This document shows positions 23,068 to 32,234 of a stretch of DNA of 46,610 nt, piece after piece (within the stretch, counting starts at the first letter, position 1; the number at the start of each line of letters is the position of its first letter). The stretch comes from Bacillota bacterium (lineage in GTDB: Bacteria; Bacillota; Clostridia; Peptostreptococcales; Anaerovoracaceae): assembly GCA_017433375.1 (NCBI GenBank), contig JAFRHG010000031.1, forward strand, positions 1-46,610, written 5' to 3'. The notes under the pieces are model-generated. The model made no database searches. It saw nothing but the letters and a program-made list of their open reading frames with translations, and was not told where the DNA came from. The position numbers were made by a program, and so were the translations under genes.

Positions 23068-25299
23068 TCATTTGACCCTGATCTTTACGGTCGCTGTATT
23101 CGTCAGCGGATAGAAATCGGCGTTTCCAGCCGCGCTGACGTTGACGTTCATCTTGTAGGTTCCTTTTTTCAGGCCTTTTTTGACGGTGATCTTACCCGTG
23201 TTCCTGTTGATGATAATCTTCTTCGCCGCCTTCTTCTGATACTTCTTCAGAGCCTTCTTTGACATCTTGACCGATTTGGCCTTGGTGTAGGTCACGCCGA
23301 CTTTCTCGTATGATACCGCGCCCTGAGCGTTGCTCACGACGATCGCCTTGCTGACATCCAGTGTCCGGCTCTTCTTTTTCAGCTTGCTGTACTTGACCGT
23401 AGCGGTCTTGCCTTTGACCGTAAGCGGGTTGGCGTGCCTGGAAAGCCCAAGGGGTTCCCCTTCTGTGGCGCCGCAGCCGTTGCAGGTCTTGGGCTCTGTG
23501 CAGGTAGCTTCCTTCCAGTCGTGGCTGACCGTGACATCGAGACCTTCTATAGAGGCCATCTCCCCTTCAAACATATAGCTGACGTTAACCTTATCCGTCC
23601 CGTATTTGAGAACAGCCGGCGTGATGATGGTGCCGTCCGGGTCGAGATCACGTTTCTCAGGACTAACTCCACCCCTGGCGTACTCCTTAGATATGAGTGC
23701 CTTCACATAATAGGCATTCGGGTCGAATACTTCACCACACTTATACTCTGTCTTCCGGCTCTTTCCTTCCGGCGGATCGGTCAGCTCCAGGCCTGCCAAA
23801 GTCTCCACAGCGCCCTCGCTTATGACCTCAACCTTCACGACCGGGTTTTCCGACGGGGGAAGATAGCGAACGAGGCCCTTGACCGGTGACTCTCCATCAA
23901 CATATGTGCCAAAAAAGTGGATCTCGAATGACGCCTCGCCGGGATCGGAAAGCGTAAACGCGTTTCCCTTATACTCCCATATCCCCTGGGCATTGGTTAT
24001 AACCTCTTTGCTGAAAGTCTTCTCGTACTCTATATAAAGCAAAGCATTGGGAACAGGTTCTCCGTCTTCGTCCTTCAGGACTCCGCTCATGTGGATTGGC
24101 CTATTCGGAAGAACTTTGCTCGGTGCGGAGACGGTACTTATCACCTCTTTGCCGCTGCCAAAGCCGACCCTTTCCGTGGTGTTTCCGTCCTTGTCAAGGA
24201 CGGTATAAAACTCTCTTTCGCCGCTGCCGCCATTGTATTTTGTCTTACCGATATATCCGTCCTTTGGCATGAACAGTCTGTTGCCGTCCTTGAGTTCTAT
24301 CGCATTTGCCATCAGAGCGGATGCGCTGCCTCCTTCAACATTTTTGCATGCTACCATGGATTCTCCGCTTATGATCAATTTACCCGTATCCTGATACACG
24401 AGCATTGCGGGCATGTCTTTCTGGGCATTTTCAGCGGTAACGTAACTATCCTTTATGTTCACAATTTCGCTGGCGCTCAATGCATTATATCCACCCATAG
24501 TGTCGGGTTTAGGTGTTTCATTGTTGCTGTTGCTCATTTCGACAATACTGTCGGTAATGGAAATCCCTCCTTTCTTCCACCCGGAGTTGATACAGTTTCC
24601 ATCCCGACCCTGAACATCTATGACTACAGTTGAGTTGCTTATCTTTATCGTGTTTTTGTTGGTATCGTCTACATCAATTCCCCTAAGCATAGCATTTACG
24701 TCAATCCAACCGGACACATCGGAGATGTTTGTTCCTCCATCGCGCGACTTCGTGCCTACAGCGCCACTGATACCAAATTTATCCTTTATCCCTTCGATCC
24801 GAAGGTCGGTTTTCGCAAAAATCGCAACTTTATTGCCACTATCTTTGCAGGCTACGATGCTTTCTTCGCTCAGGTTTCGGATGGCCAGGTTGTTGGCGGT
24901 CAAAGCGTAGTCATTCATGTCGGGATCGCCGATCTGGATACTGCCGCCCTGATCTCCACCGTCGATGGTAAGATCGTATGAATACCAGGGGTGTTTGCCT
25001 ATGTCCGGGTCGCTGGGATTTTCGAAGCCGGATTTGATGGAAGCGCATTCCAGTTCGTGGCCATCCAGATTGATCTCCGTGTTTCCCTTAAAGGTGATGT
25101 CTTGATCGGATTGAATATTGATCTCTTCCCCTGACGTTCCATCCTTCACTAACAGGTTATCCCCCGTCAGCGTATAAGAGCCGCCGTCCAGTTCGATCGT
25201 ATCCGTCTCCGCATGTGCCGTTTGTCCCATCATGGGCATCATGGTGAATACCATGGCCAGCGACATGAGTATCGCCAGCGCTTTGCTTTTCATTTTCAT
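23068..25299 (-). CDS. Large secreted surface protein with beta-helix-like region
   Basis: 743 residues from an ATG with GGAGG upstream. Signal peptide MKMKSKALAILMSLAMVF...QTAHA. Residues about 40-350 are rich in short beta repeats (GGSYTLTGDNLLV, GGSIQIGD, SNSTVVIDVQG, GGISITDSIVEM), like a right-handed beta-helix or carbohydrate-binding scaffold. Then comes an Ig-like domain (GVLKDEDGEPVPNALLYIEY), a Big-like domain, the cysteine-containing motif HDWKEATCTEPKTCNGCG common in clostridial surface proteins, and a lysine-rich C-terminal beta domain ending VKIRVK. No LPXTG, SLH or membrane anchor is seen. It follows a paralogue by 17 bases. Ligand unknown. Confidence 0.72.
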   Translation of the reverse strand: MKMKSKALAILMSLAMVFTMMPMMGQTAHAETDTIELDGGSYTLTGDNLLVKDGTSGEEINIQSDQDITFKGNTEINLDGHELECASIKSGFENPSDPDIGKHPWYSYDLTIDGGDQGGSIQIGDPDMNDYALTANNLAIRNLSEESIVACKDSGNKVAIFAKTDLRIEGIKDKFGISGAVGTKSRDGGTNISDVSGWIDVNAMLRGIDVDDTNKNTIKISNSTVVIDVQGRDGNCINSGWKKGGISITDSIVEMSNSNNETPKPDTMGGYNALSASEIVNIKDSYVTAENAQKDMPAMLVYQDTGKLIISGESMVACKNVEGGSASALMANAIELKDGNRLFMPKDGYIGKTKYNGGSGEREFYTVLDKDGNTTERVGFGSGKEVISTVSAPSKVLPNRPIHMSGVLKDEDGEPVPNALLYIEYEKTFSKEVITNAQGIWEYKGNAFTLSDPGEASFEIHFFGTYVDGESPVKGLVRYLPPSENPVVKVEVISEGAVETLAGLELTDPPEGKSRKTEYKCGEVFDPNAYYVKALISKEYARGGVSPEKRDLDPDGTIITPAVLKYGTDKVNVSYMFEGEMASIEGLDVTVSHDWKEATCTEPKTCNGCGATEGEPLGLSRHANPLTVKGKTATVKYSKLKKKSRTLDVSKAIVVSNAQGAVSYEKVGVTYTKAKSVKMSKKALKKYQKKAAKKIIINRNTGKITVKKGLKKGTYKMNVNVSAAGNADFYPLTNTATVKIRVK

Positions 25300-25316
25300 T
25301 TTCCTTTCCTCCATCG

Positions 25317-27929
25317 TCACTTCACGGTGACTTTCACGTTCTTCGATATTCCATTGTGTGCAAAGGCAATAACTGTGCAGGTGCCCTTGCCTTTGGCGGT
25401 TATCTTACCGCTCGTTGACACTGTGGCCACCTTCTTGTCGGATGTCATGTAGCGAAGTGTCGGTGCGTGGCTCTTTGGCATCAGTTTCTTGTTCTTGTTG
25501 ACCTTCTTTACCTTGGCCTTGATCTTGAAGGTCTTTCCTTTCGTTAGCGTCACCTTGGCTTTGTTTACTTTTACGCTCCTGGCGTTGGTGTATTTCTTGT
25601 TGCCGTTTCCGGTGTAGGCATGCATGATCGGGCTTTTGCTGACGTAGGTCTTCTCGCCGTTCTTCGTGATGTAAGCCCTGACATAGAACTTGTACGGTGT
25701 GCCTTTTTTGAGACCGGACTTGGTCCATTTGAAGGTGTTGTTGCCTTTTATGGTCTTTACATTCTTGCAGGCTATCTTCTTGCCGCTATTGTTGCACGTG
25801 GCGAAGAAGATGTCGTAGCCTTCTGCCCCCTCTATTTTGTACCATCCAAGCGTCATGCTCTTCTTCTTTACCGTAGCCTTGGCAAGGGGGGTGCCGCTTG
25901 TCTTTGGCGCCGGAGGAGCCGGGGTCGGTGCGGCTGATACGGTGTATTTGCCGTTTACCAGGCTCGCTTCGTAGTTTTTGTTATTGTTCCAGCCCACCTT
26001 GATGTCATATGTGCCTGCCTTGTCCTTATCGGCATCGGTGCTCATCGTAATGCCAAGATCATCGCCCTCTACATAGTCGCCATTTACCTTGTAAGTCAGT
26101 TCCCTGAGTGCCTCGCCTGCCTTGCTGCTCTTGTCGTCTGCTGTGATGGTGATCGGAGCTTTACTGATGATCAGATCGCCGTTTTCGAGGGTTATATCAT
26201 AGTTGTCGGTTACCTGGTTGCCTTTTCCGTCCTGGATGTTCACCGCTGAGGGTTCCAGCTCGTATGTATCGGCTTCTTTTCCCTGGCCGTCAATGGTGAT
26301 GTTGCTCACATAATCGTTGTATTTCAGGCTGCTCTTATCGTAATCGACATGCTCATCAACTTGCGTTCCGTCATAAACCACATCTGACGGGCCCTGCTTC
26401 TGCCCGTTGTAGGTGAAGGTCTGATCCTTAGGCTTGATGGTGATTTCCGCCCTGCTTACGGTGACGGCTGCCTGATTGCTGGTTTCGGTTGCCCATGTAC
26501 CGTCAGTTCTTGTTGCCCTTACCTTACAGTAATAGTACTTTGTTGTTCCCACGTTCTGATCGGTGGGTACTGTATATGAAGCGCTCGTCTCATTGTTAAG
26601 GCTCACAGGCTCGGCATCTTCTGAATCTTTGCGGTACCACTGATAGCTGAGAGTGCAGCCTTCTTCTGCTTTGGCTGCAACCTGAAGTGTATTTCCGGCG
26701 GTATCACCGTAGGTCAGTTCCTTATTCTGTGGCTGGGTAGTGATGGACACCTCAGGCGCAGTGAACACTTTCTTCAGTTCTGATGAGTAGTCGGTCTCTG
26801 CCGGTTTCTTTATTTCTCCGTTCTCGATGACAGCATCTTCGTTGCACTGCTCGTTGAAGACATAGAGCGTGTCACCGCCTGCCATTTTGTCATCGAGATT
26901 TAATACACACTCCCGACTGCCGGAGGCGGATGGGGTGATCTTTCCGTAATACTTGACCTTGTTGTCCTTTGACAAGATGATGGCTGATATGTATTCCTTC
27001 TTTTCAGCTGTTGCATCCAACGCTCCGCTGAATTTTATCCCCATAAGGTTCTTATCATCTACGTAAAAGAAAAATCTTTCGAACTTGAAATCCTGGTGGG
27101 CCTCATCCTTGACCGTCAGCTTCCACTCGCCCAAGTCGTTGGTGCCGACTTCGGACAGTTTACCCTCGTCAGAGGGTTTGCCGCCTGCGGCGGCAGATGT
27201 GAAGATTACAGATTCCAGATTGAAATTAAAAGCGGGGCGCACGGCATAATTGTTGTCACCTACATTGTAGCCGAAACAGTGGAGGGTGCCGACAAGGTCC
27301 ACGACCGCGGCGTAATTAAAGTCGAAGCCGGGGGAGCGGAGCCACCAGTAATAGCTCGCTTCGCGAATCTCTTCATTCATGTTAAATGCTTCCTGAGTCG
27401 ACAGCGGCCAAAGAAGCGCGCCCTTGACTTCGTCTCCTGCTATGCCGTTTGTATAGGGCTCCTGATCTGTATAATCTCCCTTTGCGAGATCTCTTGCCAC
27501 AATCCCTGATCTTTCTCCCTTGGAGAAGATGCCGTTTGTATCATCCGTCAGAGCATTGACCTCATGATAAAGGTTGCTGCCTTTATATGTATTTGTTGAA
27601 TTGCTATCCGGATTGAACTGAATACCTGTCTTCAGATTATCGGCAGCGATCAGGGTCATGGTGTCTGCGCTGCTCGCCACCTGGGGAATACCGCCCTCTT
27701 GGCTCACGCCATATCCGATCACGCGCCATTTCGTGCCTGCCATGTGGACTTTGGCTGCACCGGACGTATTCGAACCGATGCTAAGCACATCCGGTCCCAG
27801 AGCAATGCCGGGCGCGGACGGTGCCGGATCATCGGCGTAAACCGGTGCTCCCATTATGGGCATCATGGTGAATGCCATGGCCAGGGACATCAGTATAGCC
27901 AGCGCTTTGCTTTTCATGTTAGTTTCCAT
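25317..27929 (-). CDS. Multidomain secreted surface protein (DUF6273-like, MBG, Fn3, Big2)
   Basis: 870 residues; the start METNMKSKALAIL has GGGGG seven bases upstream and a signal peptide ending near VYADD. Domains in order: a region with YYWWLRSPG and AVRPAFNFN (DUF6273-like lectin-type signature, about 50-240); an Ig-like domain (TLSYQWYRKD); MBG-type repeats (TFTYNGQKQGPSDVVYDG, ITADDKSSKAGEALRELTYKVNG); a Pro-rich linker; Fn3 (WYKIEGAEGYDIFFATC); and a C-terminal Big2-like domain (SDKKVATVSTSGKITAKGKGTC) ending VKVTVK. It is a probable adhesin or scaffold at the cell surface. Base composition is more AT-rich than the flanking housekeeping genes. An exact 10-mer copy lies in codons IAFA at 25360. 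Confidence 0.78.
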   Translation of the reverse strand: METNMKSKALAILMSLAMAFTMMPIMGAPVYADDPAPSAPGIALGPDVLSIGSNTSGAAKVHMAGTKWRVIGYGVSQEGGIPQVASSADTMTLIAADNLKTGIQFNPDSNSTNTYKGSNLYHEVNALTDDTNGIFSKGERSGIVARDLAKGDYTDQEPYTNGIAGDEVKGALLWPLSTQEAFNMNEEIREASYYWWLRSPGFDFNYAAVVDLVGTLHCFGYNVGDNNYAVRPAFNFNLESVIFTSAAAGGKPSDEGKLSEVGTNDLGEWKLTVKDEAHQDFKFERFFFYVDDKNLMGIKFSGALDATAEKKEYISAIILSKDNKVKYYGKITPSASGSRECVLNLDDKMAGGDTLYVFNEQCNEDAVIENGEIKKPAETDYSSELKKVFTAPEVSITTQPQNKELTYGDTAGNTLQVAAKAEEGCTLSYQWYRKDSEDAEPVSLNNETSASYTVPTDQNVGTTKYYYCKVRATRTDGTWATETSNQAAVTVSRAEITIKPKDQTFTYNGQKQGPSDVVYDGTQVDEHVDYDKSSLKYNDYVSNITIDGQGKEADTYELEPSAVNIQDGKGNQVTDNYDITLENGDLIISKAPITITADDKSSKAGEALRELTYKVNGDYVEGDDLGITMSTDADKDKAGTYDIKVGWNNNKNYEASLVNGKYTVSAAPTPAPPAPKTSGTPLAKATVKKKSMTLGWYKIEGAEGYDIFFATCNNSGKKIACKNVKTIKGNNTFKWTKSGLKKGTPYKFYVRAYITKNGEKTYVSKSPIMHAYTGNGNKKYTNARSVKVNKAKVTLTKGKTFKIKAKVKKVNKNKKLMPKSHAPTLRYMTSDKKVATVSTSGKITAKGKGTCTVIAFAHNGISKNVKVTVK

Positions 27930-28129
27930 TTGCATTTCCCCCATTGTCATTCATGATGAAGTGTGACGCTGAGAACCGTCCTCGCTGTCACACCCGCTGT
28001 CACATGCAACTGGTCGCTGACAGGATGAGACTCCACGTAGAAGAGGAACTCGGCATACCGTACAGCGACCAGTTTCAGTCCATGTTAGATTATTATTTCA
28101 AGAATACCGGGAGGTACGATCACCGATGG

Positions 28130-28690
28130 CTATTTTACCGTTACCTCGATGTTCTTTGACACGCCGTTGTGCGCAAAGACGTAGATGATACAGGTCCCTG
28201 CACCTTTGGCGGTGATCTTGCCGCTCTTCGATACGGTGGCGATATTCTTGTCTGAGGTCCTGTACCGCAGCGTCGGCACATGCCTGCTGGGCATCAGGCT
28301 CTTGCTCTTGATGACCTTTCTCACCTTGGCTTCGACCTGGTCCAGGTGAACGTATCGTTGCCTTCGATGGTCCTGACATTCCTGTATGTGCTCTTCTTGC
28401 TTTTGCCGTTGCACTTAGAGAAGAAAATATCGTAGCCATCGGCCCCTTCAACCTTGTTCCAGCTGAAGTTCAGCGCTGTTTTGCCCACTGCCATTCCCTT
28501 TATGATCGGTGTGCCGCTGATCGTGTTTACCGCCGGTTTGGGATCGACGGGTGTATCCTCCCCCACGACATTTATCGTGTATTTTTTGGTGATGTAATTT
28601 TGGGAAGGGGTGTCTGAAGCGGCGCTGCTCAGTTCTTGATCGTAATCGGCAATAACAAATCTCCCTTGAGCAAATACTTCAGTGATACGT
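28130..28690 (-). pseudogene. Decayed surface-protein paralogue (Fn3-Big2 end only)
   Basis: On the minus strand one frame gives ...NYITKKYTINVVGEDTPVD..., then an Fn3 segment (WNKVEGADGYDIFFSKCNG ... TIEGNDTFTWTRSK) and stops. A second frame continues AKVRKVIKSKSLMPSRHVPTLRYRTSDKN...FAHNGVSKNIEVTVK to the stop at 28130. Compared with its intact neighbour, about 50 residues linking the two domains are deleted and the frame is broken near 28335. No signal peptide or start is seen upstream, where an in-frame stop occurs near 28700. Confidence 0.75.
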
Positions 28691-28726
28691 TTTCTTTATG
28701 GTAACGAAACATCCGCGCAAATCATA

Positions 28727-28742
28727 GTGACCCTGGGGTCAC
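28727..28742 (-). promoter_or_regulatory. GTGACC-N4-GGTCAC palindrome, copy 1
   Basis: A perfect 6-4-6 inverted repeat (spacer CCAG on the minus strand) followed by TATGAT. A -10-like TACCAT begins 27 bases after the start of the TCAC half, the same spacing as in copy 2. Confidence 0.55.
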
Positions 28743-28967
28743 CTTGGCATTTTTTCAAAGGCAACAGCAGGCCGTTATTCCGGATCGTTTTCCATGACGA
28801 CGTCCGCTTCGTTGGCTTCGCTTTTCGCGTATGATTTTCCCCCTGTCGCGGACGTGTGCAGTATGGGCTTTGGGACTCCGCCGTTTGCCGCTTCCTCATC
28901 CATCATGTGGATGAGCGATAGTGACCCCGGGGCCTCTTTTCATCTTTTGCTCTGCCCGTCATAGGGC

Positions 28968-29003
28968 GAAGACAGCATGCCCCACAGGGGACATGCTGTC
29001 TTC
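28968..29003 (-). terminator. Hairpin behind the aerolysin-like gene
   Basis: A 16-base arm GAAGACAGCATGCCCC and its near-perfect complement (28987-29003) form a strong stem with a short loop, 27 bases past the stop at 29030. No T tract, so termination is plausible but not certain. Confidence 0.5.
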
Positions 29004-29029
29004 TTAGTAGAAATAGATAGGATGGTTGG

Positions 29030-32017
29030 CTATTTTACGGTGACCGCGAGGGTGGTATACACTCCGTTATGGGCGATCACGCAGATGGCGCAGTTGCCTT
29101 TGCCCTTCGCCGTAATCACGCCCTTGGCGGACACCGTCGCCACGGAGGCGTCCGTTGTGGCGTATCGGAATTTGCTTACGTGGTCAAGGTGCTTCTTCGC
29201 CTTTTTATAGGTATGGTTTTTTGCTCCCCTGATCCTGAAGGTTTCACCCGGCATCAGGGACAGGGAAGATTTCTTCAGCGTTACCTTTTTCACGTTGGAG
29301 CGGGCTCTCGTCCCGTTCCCGGTGATGCTGTGGTTCTCATAGCTGGTCGCGATAACGGTTTTCCTGCCGTCGATGATCCTGTAGGCCTGTACATAGCCTT
29401 TGTATGCCGTGTTCTTTTTTAATCCGCCTCTGTTCCACCACAGGTTGTCGGCGCCGCCGATGGTCGCGACATACCTGCTGACCGCATTCCTGTTATGCTT
29501 GCCGCACCGGGCGAAGAACACCTCGTAACCGTCGGCTTTATTCACCTTTGTCCATCGGAAGGTCATCCCCTTCTTTCCTTTTGCCTTTGCGGTCATGAGG
29601 AGGGTCGGGATCATCTCCGACCGGGTATGCGCCGGGTTGTTTTCGCACCGGTAGGTGTAGACTCCGGACATTTCCCCGGTCGCCGGCCGGGTCGGCATTC
29701 CTTCATCCCATTTATGTTCGCCGTAGCCGGTCTGGATCTGATTGAGAGTGACCTCTTTATCCGCTGTTTCATCCAGGAACAGCTGTCCGCAGCCAGTGCA
29801 TTCGTAGTGTTCCTTCACGCCCTGTCTGCTGCAGTTCCCGGTCACCGCCGCCACCTTTTTCAGGGAATGGGTGTGGGGCACGGGTTTTTCCACACCGAAC
29901 ACCTCCACCCAGTCGGAGGTGACTTCTCCGGATACAGCGCGAACATGGAAGGTGCCCTCTTTGGCAAAACGGATGGTATTGCCTTTGATCTCGATTCCCT
30001 TCGACGGCAGTTCCTTCGCCTCCCAGAAGACCATGCGGTCCAGTTCCTTTCCGCTCTCGTCCATGACCGACGCCTGCAGACCATCTTCTCCGGTAAAGCC
30101 GGTATAGTCATCGCCGACATAGCCGGTGAAGGAGCCGCTCACGTCGATACTTCCCTGGAAGGGCTTATCTTCCACCTGGATCTCAATGATGGCCGTCCGG
30201 CTCAGATCAGCGTTTTTTCGGAAGATGCCGGGATGATCCGCTGTGCTGTAGAATTCCTCATCGATATAATATTTTATCCAGGCGGTACCGGGGCCGTTCG
30301 CTTTCAGCCGGGTAAGCTTCGCCGGGGTCTCTTCCAAGGACACGATGGATTTGTCTCCCGTCGGTTTACCTTCACTGTCGACGATCTTCCATTCGCCCCT
30401 GTCGGGATTGAATCCGTAATAGTCCACATTCTGCGTGTTCAGACCTTCCAGATCGATAGCATCGATATAGGTATAGTCACCGCTGCTCATCTGGTATTCA
30501 TAGATTTTGTCCGTCGTTATGATCTTGCTCAGGGGATAGATGGGCTTGATGTTCGACACCTCCCCATCGACGGACTTGGTGCTCTCCGTAAAGGATGCTT
30601 CGGTTCTTCCTGTGGGTCTGGCCAGGGCAATGCCGTTCACCGATTTGCTATATGTGCCCGCCTGCGGATCTTCTTTCATGATCGCATCCCAGTCGATGCC
30701 TTCCGTGTCTATGACGCCTCTGTTCGTGATCGCTCTCTGGCGGAGGTCTTTTGCCGATTTGATGTCCGCCATAGGCTTCAGCTCAGGCTTTTGCGTTTCG
30801 TGGGATCCCATCCCGAAGACCCTTACCCTGCAGCTGACGGAAACGGGGCAGGAGTAGGTCGTCAGCCTTTTCTTTTCGACACTTTTCTGGTTCATCATCA
30901 CGGCGGTATGAGGCGGCAGCTCCACGCCTACACCGTGCTCCCGGGAGGTCTCTTCACTGCAGGATTCCTCCCTGCTCCAGCCGCTTTCCATGGTCTGACT
31001 CGCCGTAAAGCTGACATTCATCGTCGCGGAGACAAGTCCGAACTTCATCCCCGTTCCAATGGATATGCTTTCCTCGAAGCCATAGGACCTGCTTCCGCTG
31101 ACCTGACTCGATGCGGTGGCGCTGCTGGCGCTGGCGATCTTCTGGTCGGCGTTCACGGTCTCTCCCGTAAGGTTCTTCACGCTCGATCCGATGCTGATAT
31201 TGGAGATGACGGGCTCATCGTCTTTCACCTCATAATTCCCGTTGACGCTGTCGTCGGGCATCAGCGGCGTGATCTTGAAGTCATTGTAGATCACCGCTAC
31301 GGCATATTTTGTCTGGTCGGAACTGTTACTCTTGCCAGAGCCAAGGGTCATCACAAAGGTGGTCAGAAAAATCGTCTGTGCTTTCGTATCATCCTGGAAC
31401 TTGCGCTGATAGTCGTTCATCCTCCCCTTCGATCGGACATACTCCTCGAAAAGCACCTCCGCCTGGGCCATACTGGACGCCTTCGTCAATTCAGATTTGT
31501 AAAAGAAGAACCCTGCCATCGGGCCTTGATCGATGGAGCTCCAGGCATCACCGTCAACCGCAAGATCCGGCCTTTCGCCGATTCCGCCCTTGACTCTCTG
31601 GGCAAGGTCCTTGAACATGGTCCTGGAAAGATTTATAAAGTCGTCATACTTGGAGTCATCTTTTTTCGGGTCCATGACCGCGCAGCCGATGGTGTCGTAA
31701 CACATGCTCAGGGTATAACTCTTGTTATGGGTATTGGTCGGACGGATGAGTCTTTTGTTGTCGATCATCCCGATATCGGCACCCAGTGCCCGGCCGAGAA
31801 AATTGTATTCTCCCGGATCGGCGAAATTCTTCCCCTCAACATCGCCGATGTCGTAATAGGTGACCCCGTCGATCTTGTAGGATGTTCCAACTTGCTCATA
31901 GGGTTCTGCCGCAGCATAAGCCGGGGCCATAAACTGGGGCATGACCGTAAATGCCATGACCACTGCTCCGAGGACGGCGATTGCTTTTGCAGATAATCTC
32001 TTTCTCTTCAATTCCAC
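29030..32017 (-). CDS. Secreted protein with aerolysin/ETX-MTX2-like central region
   Basis: 995 residues from a GTG start with GGAAGGG eight bases upstream. Signal peptide MELKRKRLSAKAIAVLGAVV...PAYA. Residues about 270-405 are Ser/Thr-rich alternating beta strands (ASASSATASSQVSGSRSYGF, ATMNVSFTASQTMESGWSRE) leading to VELPPHTAVMMN. This is the layout of the insertion loop and the PP-T-x-V strand of aerolysin-like pore formers. After it come Ig-like domains, a CTGCGQLF cysteine segment, Fn3 (GYEVFFARCG) and a Big2-like end (VSAKGVITAKGKGNC ... LAVTVK) shared with the other surface proteins. The pore-forming call rests on pattern only; a non-toxic adhesin is the alternative. Exact 10-mer copies at 29094 and 29581. 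Confidence 0.7.
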   Translation of the reverse strand: MELKRKRLSAKAIAVLGAVVMAFTVMPQFMAPAYAAAEPYEQVGTSYKIDGVTYYDIGDVEGKNFADPGEYNFLGRALGADIGMIDNKRLIRPTNTHNKSYTLSMCYDTIGCAVMDPKKDDSKYDDFINLSRTMFKDLAQRVKGGIGERPDLAVDGDAWSSIDQGPMAGFFFYKSELTKASSMAQAEVLFEEYVRSKGRMNDYQRKFQDDTKAQTIFLTTFVMTLGSGKSNSSDQTKYAVAVIYNDFKITPLMPDDSVNGNYEVKDDEPVISNISIGSSVKNLTGETVNADQKIASASSATASSQVSGSRSYGFEESISIGTGMKFGLVSATMNVSFTASQTMESGWSREESCSEETSREHGVGVELPPHTAVMMNQKSVEKKRLTTYSCPVSVSCRVRVFGMGSHETQKPELKPMADIKSAKDLRQRAITNRGVIDTEGIDWDAIMKEDPQAGTYSKSVNGIALARPTGRTEASFTESTKSVDGEVSNIKPIYPLSKIITTDKIYEYQMSSGDYTYIDAIDLEGLNTQNVDYYGFNPDRGEWKIVDSEGKPTGDKSIVSLEETPAKLTRLKANGPGTAWIKYYIDEEFYSTADHPGIFRKNADLSRTAIIEIQVEDKPFQGSIDVSGSFTGYVGDDYTGFTGEDGLQASVMDESGKELDRMVFWEAKELPSKGIEIKGNTIRFAKEGTFHVRAVSGEVTSDWVEVFGVEKPVPHTHSLKKVAAVTGNCSRQGVKEHYECTGCGQLFLDETADKEVTLNQIQTGYGEHKWDEGMPTRPATGEMSGVYTYRCENNPAHTRSEMIPTLLMTAKAKGKKGMTFRWTKVNKADGYEVFFARCGKHNRNAVSRYVATIGGADNLWWNRGGLKKNTAYKGYVQAYRIIDGRKTVIATSYENHSITGNGTRARSNVKKVTLKKSSLSLMPGETFRIRGAKNHTYKKAKKHLDHVSKFRYATTDASVATVSAKGVITAKGKGNCAICVIAHNGVYTTLAVTVK

Positions 32018-32088
32018 GGATGTATCCCTTCCTTTTGTGCGATGTCGATTTTCGACCCTATTATCCGGTATCTGGGGGAGGATGTATA

Positions 32089-32104
32089 GTGACCTTAGGG
32101 TCAC
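32089..32104 (-). promoter_or_regulatory. GTGACC-N4-GGTCAC palindrome, copy 2
   Basis: A perfect 6-4-6 inverted repeat (spacer CTAA on the minus strand) followed by TATACA. A -10-like GATAAT begins 27 bases after the start of the TCAC half. It lies 72 bp before the GTG start of the aerolysin-like gene. The adjacent -35 is poor, which suits an activator site. Confidence 0.6.
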
Positions 32105-32163
32105 CTTTCGAGCATTTTGCAGCAGATTTTGGAGAGCCGAGCAATCGAAGACAGCGTCTGATG

Positions 32164-32207
32164 AAAAAAAGACTGCCGCACTATGCTGATCCAGCATAGT
32201 GCGGCAG
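32164..32207 (-). terminator. Terminator of the hydrogenase operon
   Basis: A perfect 16-bp stem CTGCCGCACTATGCTG/CAGCATAGTGCGGCAG with a three-base loop, followed on the minus strand by seven T. Confidence 0.95.
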
Positions 32208-32234
32208 GTACGGGTCTCTTAGGCTACGGCTCCA

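Larger units (their letters stand above)
28691..29029. other. Non-coding gap with operator-like repeats
   Basis: Holds the palindrome at 28727-28742, a half-copy of it near 28919, a near-copy of the 10-mer (TCAAAGGCAA, about 28755) and a long hairpin at 28968-29003. A 43-codon minus-strand frame (28775-28906) lacks a ribosome binding site and looks like debris. Confidence 0.5.

Noticed and set aside
27944-28159. A 71-codon plus-strand frame between surface genes, and an AACTGGTCGCTG/CAGCGACCAGTT inverted repeat within it
   Set aside because: The frame overlaps the pseudogene on the other strand and has no ribosome binding site. The inverted repeat (12 bp, about 43 bases apart) is real but I could not tie it to a function.
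28775-28906. A 43-codon minus-strand frame (MMDEEAANGG...)
   Set aside because: No ribosome binding site or recognisable similarity; it lies in a region of gene debris between operator-like repeats.
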